Positions 1 to 5,210 of a stretch of 6,717 nucleotides of DNA are shown in pieces. Positions within the stretch are counted from its first letter, which is position 1, and each line of letters begins with the position of its first letter. Location of the stretch: positions 1-6,717 of the forward strand of contig JALVAI010000360.1 in assembly GCA_027011235.1 (NCBI GenBank). Direction: 5' to 3'. A model generated the notes under the pieces. The model saw only the letters and a program-made list of their open reading frames with translations, had not been told where the DNA came from and ran no database searches. The translations under genes and the position numbers were made by a program. This DNA is from Desulfobulbaceae bacterium. Lineage in GTDB: Bacteria > Desulfobacterota > Desulfobulbia > Desulfobulbales > Desulfobulbaceae.

Positions 1-49
1 CGACATCCCCACACCATGTATCACATTGACAATTCGTTATTTTAGCGGA

Positions 50-65
50 TGGCACACCTCTTGCT
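50..65 (+). promoter_or_regulatory. sigma-54 (RpoN) -24/-12 promoter for yfdX
   Basis: The sequence TGGCACACCTCTTGCT matches the RpoN consensus TGGCACG-N4-TTGCW at every defined position except A for G at position 7. The invariant GG (51-52) and GC (63-64) are exactly 12 bp apart. The predicted transcription start is near 76, which leaves a leader of about 56 nt before the yfdX start at 132. Sigma-54 promoters need an enhancer-binding activator, whose sites normally lie 80-150 bp upstream and so fall mostly outside the window. The match and correct placement are seen directly; function is inferred. Confidence 0.62.
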
Positions 66-119
66 GTTATCACAGCATACAAAATATTTTTTCTTAAAAA
101 ACCCAACCAAACCCTACAC

Positions 120-127
120 AGGAGGTG
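120..127 (+). promoter_or_regulatory. Strong ribosome binding site of yfdX
   Basis: AGGAGGTG lies 4 nt before the ATG at 132 and is almost fully complementary to the 16S anti-Shine-Dalgarno. It fixes the start of the YfdX-family gene. Confidence 0.8.
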
Positions 128-131
128 TGCT

Positions 132-1070
132 ATGAAAGAGCGAAAACATTTTCGGCAAACCATGATCTGTCTGCTGGCAGCCGGAGCCATGCTGTTTACC
201 ACCACGGCAATGGCACAGGCTGGCGCCGATAAAACCAAGGCTGCCGCAACCGCCAAGGTGAGCAAGGAGGTAAAGAGCAAAACCCGCGAGGCGGCGACAA
301 AGAAGAGGGCCACGGTTATCAAGGAGGCGGTAACCGCCCTTGCCCAGACCAAAAAGGCAATTGAAGCCCTTGACAAGAAAGACAAACAAAAGGCACTGGA
401 CGCCCTGGCAGTGGTTTCGGGCAAACTGGATATCGTTATTGCCCGCGAACCTGATATGGCCAATGCTCCCATTGATGTACGGGTCGAGACCTATGACCTC
501 ATCAGTTCGGTTGATACCATCAAAAAAGCCGTGAAAACGGCAAAAGATCTCCTTGATGACGGAGAAGTCCAGCAGGCAAGGGAAATCCTCATGGGCCTGA
601 CCTCTGAAATCGATCTGGTAGTTACCTCCCTGCCGCTGGCAAGTTACTCGCAGGGCATCAAGGCCGTGGCCAAGCTGGTCGATGAGGGGAAATACCAGGA
701 GGCCAAGGCAAGCCTGTATGATCTGCTGTCAACGCTGGTCATCACCAAAAACGTGATCCCGCTGCCCATTCTGAGGGCTGAAGAGATGCTCAAGAAAGCG
801 GAAACACTTGCCGCACAGAAAAATCGGACCAAAGAGCAGAATAAAGAACTGGCAAGCCTGCTTGCAGATACCAGGACCCAGCTCGAAATGGCCGAGGCGC
901 TCGGTTACGGGGACAAGAACGAGTACAAAACTTTTTACAAACAGCTCAAGGAAATCGAGAAAAAAACCAAAGGCGGCAAGTTCGGCAAGGGCTACACAGA
1001 AAAGCTGAAAAATTCGTTGAAAAAATTCAAGGAGAAAATTTTCGGCATCCTCCACAATGAGCATATCTGA
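132..1070 (+). CDS. YfdX-family secreted helical stress protein
   Basis: Predicted periplasmic protein of 312 residues. A basic n-region (MKERKHFR) and a hydrophobic stretch (about 11-27) end in an AMA|Q signal peptidase I site near residue 28. The mature part is rich in Lys and Ala, without Trp, and almost certainly all-helical. The core (about 60-255) reads as a YfdX domain, with a typical PIDVRVET segment (113-120). It holds three related units (about 80-107, 140-168, 182-210) sharing Q-x-A-x3-L and a Pro exactly 19 residues after the Ala. The Lys-rich N-terminal linker (31-60) and C-terminal tail (260-312) make it clearly longer than E. coli YfdX (about 211 residues). YfdX is an EvgA-controlled acid/multidrug-response protein in E. 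coli and also occurs in heat-resistance islands; its biochemical role is poorly known. Here it is the first gene after a sigma-54 promoter and precedes hdeD, which supports an envelope-stress role. The family call rests on remembered sequence pattern. Confidence 0.8.
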   Translation: MKERKHFRQTMICLLAAGAMLFTTTAMAQAGADKTKAAATAKVSKEVKSKTREAATKKRATVIKEAVTALAQTKKAIEALDKKDKQKALDALAVVSGKLDIVIAREPDMANAPIDVRVETYDLISSVDTIKKAVKTAKDLLDDGEVQQAREILMGLTSEIDLVVTSLPLASYSQGIKAVAKLVDEGKYQEAKASLYDLLSTLVITKNVIPLPILRAEEMLKKAETLAAQKNRTKEQNKELASLLADTRTQLEMAEALGYGDKNEYKTFYKQLKEIEKKTKGGKFGKGYTEKLKNSLKKFKEKIFGILHNEHI

Positions 1071-1193
1071 TGCCATTGCCACCTCGCCGGACTAAAGGAT
1101 GCAGCGGAAATGGGCGACACCAAGTATCGCGTTTTCCTAAGTTGACGCAAAACCATGGCCGGTAATCCAGTCTGGCTGCGGCAAGAAAGTCAC

Positions 1194-1220
1194 GTGGAGC
1201 ACCGCCTTGCGGTGCTCCAC
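1194..1220 (+). other. Perfect 12-bp hairpin in the hdeD leader
   Basis: GTGGAGCACCGC (1194-1205) and GCGGTGCTCCAC (1209-1220) are exact inverted repeats around a CTT loop. The sequence that follows (CTTATCTG) has no U-tract, so this is not a standard rho-independent terminator. It sits 45 nt before the hdeD start. It could be an mRNA processing or stabilising element that uncouples yfdX from hdeD, a weak terminator, or a protein-binding dyad. The structure is seen directly; the role is unknown. Confidence 0.75.
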
Positions 1221-1265
1221 CTTATCTGAAACCAAAACTGATGTTTTTTAATAAGGAGGAGAACC

Positions 1266-1859
1266 ATGAGTAACGAAGAAAAAATAGCCGCTGAAGTGAT
1301 GGTGGTTGACCTGGAGGAACTGCCCCGCAAATGGGGCTGGCTGCTGGCGCTTGGTATTCTTATGCTGGTAACCGGTAGTATCGGTCTGGTGCAGAGCGTG
1401 GCCATGACCCTGGTAACGGTGCTCTTTTTCGGAGCCATCATCATTGTCAACGGCACCTTTGCCCTGGTCCAGACCATCATGGACAGGGAAGAGAAATGGC
1501 GGGGCAAGATGGTCCATGTCCTGCTTGGTGTCCTGTACATCGGCGCCGGGGCATTGATCCTGATGAATCCTGTAGCGGCATCGGCTGCCCTCACCCTGTT
1601 TCTGGGCGGTATCTTTCTTGCCATGGGTATCATCCGCATTGTCTACGGGTTGCGCCTGCGCAAGCTGGGATGGAAATGGGTGATGCCGGTGGTTATCGGT
1701 GTTGTTGACATCCTGTTCGCCATTATTCTGGGCATAAGCTGGCCGATCTCCGGCCTCTGGGTCATAGGAATAATGGTCAGTATAGAGTTGCTGATGTATG
1801 GCTGGATGTTGACCTTCACCGCTCTTGCCGTACGCAAAATGGCCAAACAGACAAAATAA
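1266..1859 (+). CDS. hdeD: HdeD-family (DUF308) six-helix membrane protein
   Basis: Inner-membrane protein of 197 residues. The start ATG is preceded by AAGGAGGA at 1253-1260 (5-nt gap). A charged N-terminal tail (1-22) leads into six predicted transmembrane helices at roughly 24-42, 47-68, 82-100, 106-126, 138-157 and 160-186, arranged as three similar hairpins, followed by a basic cytoplasmic tail (RKMAKQTK). Length, topology and the short loop between the second and third helices (MDREEKWRGK, 72-81) fit the HdeD/DUF308 family. E. coli HdeD (about 190 residues) contributes to acid resistance at high cell density; its molecular mechanism is not established. It lies 195 nt after yfdX and 61 nt before the DUF1931 gene, so it is probably co-transcribed with the latter. 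HdeD next to YfdX is a recurrent stress-island pairing. It could instead be a more distant DUF308 member unrelated to acid stress. Confidence 0.85.
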   Translation: MSNEEKIAAEVMVVDLEELPRKWGWLLALGILMLVTGSIGLVQSVAMTLVTVLFFGAIIIVNGTFALVQTIMDREEKWRGKMVHVLLGVLYIGAGALILMNPVAASAALTLFLGGIFLAMGIIRIVYGLRLRKLGWKWVMPVVIGVVDILFAIILGISWPISGLWVIGIMVSIELLMYGWMLTFTALAVRKMAKQTK

Positions 1860-1861
1860 TC

Positions 1862-1885
1862 AATCCTGAAATAAATCCTGAAATA
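1862..1885 (+). repeat. Two-copy 12-bp tandem repeat after hdeD
   Basis: The unit AATCCTGAAATA occurs twice without interruption, followed by a partial third start (AATC), beginning 2 nt after the hdeD stop codon. It probably arose by slippage duplication. No function is evident. Confidence 0.85.
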
Positions 1886-1920
1886 AATCAGGCAATAGGA
1901 AGACAGTGGAGGAAAGAACC

Positions 1921-2367
1921 ATGGTTATGGGAATCAAGCAACTGCAACGACTGTTTCGCGGGGCTGCAGGACTGGATATAGATAAAAGCGATGTTAAGCG
2001 GCTCAGCAATTTTATCGGGGAACGATTACGCGATCTTCTCCTGCTGGGGCAGGTGTCCGCCAGCATAAACGGCCGGGACATCATCGAGTACCAGGACATT
2101 CCCATCACCGCCGGTCTGCAGCAGGCCATCCGTGATTTCAAGGAATTTGACGAGGAACTCTCGCTTACGCCCATTCTTGAACAGCAGGCCACCCTGCCCC
2201 CGCTCAAACTTGGGATATCCGACATGACGGAAAAAAAGATCCCGGAACTGGTCGGCGCAATTACCATCAGCCTGGCACGGGTGTTCAAGGCAATCAATCC
2301 GGAGTTGAAAAATCCCGGCAGCCGGGAATGGGAGCAGGTGGAAGAGGTGTATCGCATACTTCTTTAA
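1921..2367 (+). CDS. DUF1931 single-chain histone-fold protein
   Basis: Protein of 148 residues from ATG 1921. An in-frame GTG at 1906 exists, but its own bases form the GGAGG Shine-Dalgarno (1908-1912) correctly spaced for 1921, so the ATG is preferred. Recognisable DUF1931 features are the N-terminal GIKQLQRLFRGAAGLDIDK (4-22), a helix with FIGERLRDLL (31-40), and NGRDIIEYQDIPIT (50-63), which resembles the histone strand-loop segment before the last helix. A second helical half follows (about 64-148, including IPELVGAITISLARVF). The Aquifex aeolicus member (structure 1R4V) is a fused pair of histone-fold motifs, from memory. Such proteins may bind DNA or act as a structural partner, but function is not established; there is no enzyme motif. 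It probably shares a transcript with hdeD (61-nt gap). Its presence in a stress cluster suggests nucleoid or protein protection under stress, which is inference only. Confidence 0.8.
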   Translation: MVMGIKQLQRLFRGAAGLDIDKSDVKRLSNFIGERLRDLLLLGQVSASINGRDIIEYQDIPITAGLQQAIRDFKEFDEELSLTPILEQQATLPPLKLGISDMTEKKIPELVGAITISLARVFKAINPELKNPGSREWEQVEEVYRILL

Positions 2368-2429
2368 GGTACTGTTAGCCTGAATCCTGCACCAGCTCTC
2401 TTTACGCTGCCGATTGCAGAACCTATTTT

Positions 2430-2597
2430 TGATGAACTCGTAAAAAGTCCAGACAATGCTTAAAGATGGCTAAGTAAAAACACAGATATACAAGGAGTAG
2501 TGTTCTGTGGTGGGTCTTGACTATACATGTATGTAGTATGTCGAGAATCGCCACAGGACACACGACGAAGTAGATCGAAGTTTTTACGACGCCATCA
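2430..2597. mobile_element. MITE-like element with imperfect terminal inverted repeats
   Basis: The intergenic stretch between the DUF1931 gene and hsp20 has inward-facing ends. TGATGAACTCGTAAAAA (2430-2446) matches the reverse complement of 2581-2597 (TGATGGCGTCGTAAAAA) at 14 of 17 positions. The interior (about 130 bp) has no credible ORF and contains a long hairpin (2501-2560). Short AT-rich sequence flanks both ends (TTTT before, TTTTT after), but no clear target duplication can be assigned. Size, ends and lack of coding capacity suggest a non-autonomous miniature element or a large interspersed repeat. A family with ends of this type is, as far as I recall, common in deltaproteobacterial genomes. 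Copy number cannot be judged from one window. Confidence 0.55.
2501..2560. repeat. Long imperfect palindrome inside the MITE-like element
   Basis: The 21-nt arms 2501-2521 and 2540-2560 match at 16 of 21 positions as DNA. As RNA, four of the five mismatches on the + strand become G-U pairs, so 20 of 21 positions can pair. The 18-nt loop contains the self-complementary decamer ATACATGTAT (2523-2532). Confidence 0.7.
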
Positions 2598-2643
2598 TTT
2601 TTTCATATGCATGATAAGCTTCCGATACAGGCAACAAACACAG

Positions 2644-2655
2644 AAAAGGAGGTGA
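2644..2655 (+). promoter_or_regulatory. Consensus ribosome binding site of hsp20
   Basis: AAAAGGAGGTGA includes the full anti-Shine-Dalgarno complement and is correctly spaced for the ATG at 2661. It decides against the upstream in-frame start at 2607, which has no ribosome binding site and lies close to the end of the repeat element. Confidence 0.85.
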
Positions 2656-2660
2656 AGAAG

Positions 2661-3170
2661 ATGGCAACACTGACACAACTTCGACAGGGCCTGGGCCAGG
2701 TATGGGATACGGTCATTGAAGGCTGGAACAAGCTGACAAGCAGGGCGACCAATGCCGTCACCCGCTTTTCCCTGCCGGCAAAGGCGGGAAAAAAGGACAA
2801 TGCCCTGGCGCTTGCGGAAGGCGACCGGCGCAGTATCGGCTGGGGTCTGCTGGCCGCCGAGGTCTTTGACTCCCGCAACAAGATCATTGTCAGGATCGAG
2901 GCCCCGGGCATGAAAAAAAGTGACTTTGACATCGAGGTGCAGGACGATATTCTCATCATCCGCGGCGAGAAAAAGATAGAACGGGAATCGGACAAGGGCA
3001 GGTATCATGTGGTGGAATGCGCTTACGGCAGCTTTGAGCGCGCTCTTGCCCTGCCGGCGCAGGTCAACCCGGACAAGGCACGGGCAAAATATCGACGGGG
3101 CGTGCTGAAGATAGAACTGCCGAAAAAGAAACCATCACAGCCACCTCACCGTCACCTTGCAATCAAATAA
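2661..3170 (+). CDS. hsp20: Hsp20/alpha-crystallin small heat-shock protein
   Basis: Cytosolic ATP-independent holdase chaperone of 169 residues from ATG 2661. The N-terminal arm (1-58) is amphipathic, with TLTQLRQGLGQVWDTVIEGW (3-22), and probably mediates oligomer assembly and substrate contact. The alpha-crystallin domain spans about 60-154: VFDSRNKIIVRIEAPGMKKS (68-87) is the first beta-strand pair with the Pro-Gly turn, YGSFERALALP (122-132) is the conserved strand before the signature, and A-x-Y-x2-G-V-L-x-I (142-151) is the hallmark near the domain end. The C-terminal tail is short, basic and Pro/His-rich and lacks a clear I-x-I/V anchor; LAI (166-168) is the nearest candidate. The N-terminal arm resembles small Hsps carried in heat-resistance islands, from memory. 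A strong terminator follows. Expression is probably separate from hdeD because the repeat element intervenes, but no heat-shock (sigma-32) promoter is apparent. Confidence 0.93.
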   Translation: MATLTQLRQGLGQVWDTVIEGWNKLTSRATNAVTRFSLPAKAGKKDNALALAEGDRRSIGWGLLAAEVFDSRNKIIVRIEAPGMKKSDFDIEVQDDILIIRGEKKIERESDKGRYHVVECAYGSFERALALPAQVNPDKARAKYRRGVLKIELPKKKPSQPPHRHLAIK

Positions 3171-3184
3171 TCTGACCCTCCCTT

Positions 3185-3226
3185 CCATGCCGGAACACTG
3201 TCGATATTTTGTTCCGGCATGGTTTT
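3185..3226 (+). terminator. Rho-independent terminator of hsp20
   Basis: A perfect 13-bp stem pairs CCATGCCGGAACA (3185-3197) with its reverse complement (3210-3222) around a 12-nt loop, followed directly by TTTT (3223-3226). It lies 14 nt after the hsp20 stop and separates the stress cluster from the tungstate operon. The + strand is best supported. A run of T-rich bases on the opposite side is not evident. Confidence 0.92.
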
Positions 3227-3298
3227 CCCCTTGCCCGCCCACCTGACTACCTGTTTTTGGCGCCTGCTCGTCCCGGCACCACGGCACAACGAAAGAGA

Positions 3299-3327
3299 TT
3301 GACAGGAACAAGCCCGAAGTTTACCTT
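3299..3327 (+). promoter_or_regulatory. Candidate sigma-70 promoter of wtpABC
   Basis: A perfect -35 hexamer TTGACA (3299-3304) is followed after 17 bp by TACCTT (3322-3327), a weak -10 with 3 of 6 matches. Predicted initiation near 3334 gives a leader of about 56 nt before the wtpA ATG. Within that leader TGACC-AA-GGTCA (3352-3363) is a short dyad that could be an operator. No recognisable ModE site or Moco riboswitch is seen. The weak -10 would fit an activated or regulated promoter. Confidence 0.35.
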
Positions 3328-3389
3328 CTCCAGTGTGTTGTACCTGCATTGTGACCAAGGTCATTACCAACGACCGCCCACTCCAACGC

Positions 3390-4415
3390 ATGAACAGATC
3401 CGTGCAATCAACAACAGGAAAAAATTTCGCCAGGTCTGCGGTATATCTTTTGCTGACAGTTTTGACAGCCATTGTGCCGGTGTCAATTTCGGGCATGGCC
3501 TCGGCCCAACCGGCCGGGAACCTGATTATTTTCCATGCCGGTTCCCTGTCAATCCCGTTTAAGCAGATCTCGGCAGCATTTACCAAAAAATATCCCGGCA
3601 TCCATGTTCTGCGGGAGGCCGCTGGTTCCCGTACCTGCGCCCGCAAAATCATTGATCTCGGCAGGACCTGCGACATCATGGCCTCGGCCGATTACACGGT
3701 GATCGACAACCTGCTGATACCAGGGTTTGCCGACTGGGACATTGCCTTTGCCACCAATGAAATGGCGATCATGTATGGTCCGGACTCACTGTATGCCGGG
3801 GAAATTAACCAAAAAAACTGGCCGCAGATTCTGCTGCGAACAGGCGTTCGCTACGGTCATTCCGACCCGGATACCGACCCATGCGGTTACCGCACCCTGC
3901 TCAGCTGGCAGCTTGCCGAGCAATACTACAACCAGCCAGGATTATACCAAAAATTACAAAAAAATTGCCCGCCCAAAAACATCCGTCCCAAGGAAACCGA
4001 CCTGATAGCGCTCCTGGAAAGCGGCGAGCTCGATTATCTCTTTATCTACCGCTCGATTGCCGAGCAGCACCGGATGCCCTTTGTCACCCTGCCCGATGCC
4101 ATTAACCTGAAATCCGCGGCCATGGCCAGGTATTACGCCCGGGCGTCCATCAGGATAGCGGGCAAAAAACCGGGCGAGTATATCACCAAAAAGGGAAAAC
4201 CCATGCTGTATGGAATTACGATCTGCAAAAACGCTCCCAACCGCGAGGCGGCGATCTCCTTTGTCCGGTTTCTCATCGGGCCGGAAGGTCGGGCGATAAT
4301 GCAAAAAAACGGCCAGCCGCCCCTGTGGCCGGTCCGGGTGAGCGGCAGGGTGGAAGAGCTGCCCAGGGAGCTGAAAAACAGTATCCAAGGCACGCCGTTA
4401 CCCATGGCCAACTGA
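3390..4415 (+). CDS. wtpA: WtpA-type tungstate/molybdate-binding protein
   Basis: Periplasmic substrate-binding protein of a tungstate/molybdate ABC importer, 341 residues from ATG 3390. That start gives a normal signal peptide: basic n-region, hydrophobic core at about 17-35, and cleavage near ASA|Q (39/40). There is no lipobox Cys. An upstream GTG at 3333 would bury this signal and lies near the predicted transcription start; no good Shine-Dalgarno precedes either. Family motifs in order are FHAGSLSIPF (48-57), REAAGS (75-80), IMASADY (96-102), DPDTDPCGYR (159-168), ALLESGELDY (207-216) and YGITICKNAPN (274-284). In archaeal WtpA/ModA the oxyanion is held octahedrally with two carboxylates; D163 and E210 or E213 are the likely equivalents. 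These motifs follow the archaeal WtpA pattern more closely than E. coli ModA or bacterial TupA. Tungsten versus molybdenum preference cannot be decided from sequence. It is followed by its permease after 19 nt. Confidence 0.9.
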   Translation: MNRSVQSTTGKNFARSAVYLLLTVLTAIVPVSISGMASAQPAGNLIIFHAGSLSIPFKQISAAFTKKYPGIHVLREAAGSRTCARKIIDLGRTCDIMASADYTVIDNLLIPGFADWDIAFATNEMAIMYGPDSLYAGEINQKNWPQILLRTGVRYGHSDPDTDPCGYRTLLSWQLAEQYYNQPGLYQKLQKNCPPKNIRPKETDLIALLESGELDYLFIYRSIAEQHRMPFVTLPDAINLKSAAMARYYARASIRIAGKKPGEYITKKGKPMLYGITICKNAPNREAAISFVRFLIGPEGRAIMQKNGQPPLWPVRVSGRVEELPRELKNSIQGTPLPMAN

Positions 4416-4434
4416 GGAGGACGGCAAGGTCGGC

Positions 4435-5208
4435 ATGAGTACCTTTCGCATCGGCATGGCCGCTCTCGGCCTCATCCTGATTCTTTTGCTTGCCCTGCCG
4501 CTGCTCAATATGGTCACCGGTACTGATCCCGCTGTTCTCCGCGCCACCCTGGCGGACCATGAGGTCAGCGCCTCTATTCTTCTCACCATGCGCTGCGCCC
4601 TGTGGGCAACCCTGGCCGGGCTCCTGCTGGGGATACCCCTGGCCTATCTGCTGGCCCGTGGTTCCTTTGCGGGTAAAAGTATCCTCCAGGGACTGGTTGA
4701 TCTGCCGATCATGATCCCTCACACCGCCATGGGGATTGCCCTGTTGATGGTCTACGGCAGAAAATTTCCTGTCGGCGGCTTTTTTGCCAAGCTGGGACTT
4801 TCCTTTGTCTCCACCGAGGCTGGCATCAGCCTGGCCATGGCCTATGTCTCCATGCCCTACCTGATCAACGCGGCCAGGGACGGCTTTCTGGCCGTGGACC
4901 CCAGGCTGGAAAAGGTTGCCCGCACCCTGGGCGCCTCGCCCGGGCAGGTATTTTCCCGCGTCTCCCTGCCGCTGTGCCGACAGGGTATAGTGTCCGGGGC
5001 CATTATGATGTGGGCCCGGGGCATATCCGAATTCGGGGCGGTCATTATTCTGGCCTACCATCCCATGGTGGCGCCGGTTCTTATCTGGGAACGCTTTGAA
5101 TCCTACGGTCTCACCTATGCCCGGCCCGTGGCCGTGTTGCTTATTCTCATCTGTCTTGTTCTCTTTGCCGGCCTGCGGTGGCTGGCAACCCGTGGGCAGG
5201 AGAGCTAA
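4435..5208 (+). CDS. wtpB: Tungstate/molybdate ABC transporter permease
   Basis: Inner-membrane channel subunit of 257 residues, expected to work as a homodimer. Hydrophobic helices lie at about 7-27, 47-74, 84-107, 127-148, 184-207 and 231-250, consistent with the six-helix ModB/WtpB/CysT fold. The cytoplasmic coupling (EAA) loop is clear at about 154-180: VDPRLEKVARTLGASPGQVF, then SRVSLPL, with the conserved Gly at 166 and the terminal LP. SEFGAVIILAY (198-208) is typical of the molybdate/tungstate/sulfate permease branch. The start at 4435 is 19 nt after the wtpA stop. GAGGAGG (4414-4420) overlaps that stop but is 14 nt from the ATG, longer than usual; a closer AAGG (4426-4429) may serve. 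Translation is probably coupled to wtpA. Confidence 0.92.
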   Translation: MSTFRIGMAALGLILILLLALPLLNMVTGTDPAVLRATLADHEVSASILLTMRCALWATLAGLLLGIPLAYLLARGSFAGKSILQGLVDLPIMIPHTAMGIALLMVYGRKFPVGGFFAKLGLSFVSTEAGISLAMAYVSMPYLINAARDGFLAVDPRLEKVARTLGASPGQVFSRVSLPLCRQGIVSGAIMMWARGISEFGAVIILAYHPMVAPVLIWERFESYGLTYARPVAVLLILICLVLFAGLRWLATRGQES

Positions 5209-5210
5209 GC

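Noticed and set aside
26..54. Sigma-70 promoter TTGACA with ATGGCA 17 bp downstream, before yfdX
   Set aside because: The -10 has almost no match to TATAAT, and the overlapping sigma-54 site fits far better.
1142..1168. Separate hdeD promoter TTGACG-N15-TAATCC
   Set aside because: The 15-bp spacer is too short and the -10 is poor; not enough to call a promoter, though hdeD may still have its own.
1906..1920. GTG start five codons upstream for the DUF1931 gene
   Set aside because: The bases of this start form the GGAGG ribosome binding site of the ATG at 1921, and family members begin near the GIKQLQRLFR segment.
2607..2660. Upstream in-frame ATG for hsp20
   Set aside because: There is no ribosome binding site, it begins just beyond the repeat element end, and a consensus site serves the ATG at 2661.
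3333..3389. GTG start for wtpA, 19 codons upstream
   Set aside because: It would put a Cys-rich unrelated stretch before a complete signal peptide and coincides with the predicted transcription start.
3227..3389. Possible Moco/Tuco riboswitch in the wtpA leader
   Set aside because: No conserved Moco-motif stems or GNRA-type loops could be found; only a short TGACC/GGTCA dyad is present.
4273..5061. Long minus-strand ORF (262 codons) opposite wtpA/wtpB
   Set aside because: It lies almost entirely opposite strongly recognisable genes, is low in hydrophobic structure and Gln/Gly-rich, and matches no family; it is an antisense shadow.
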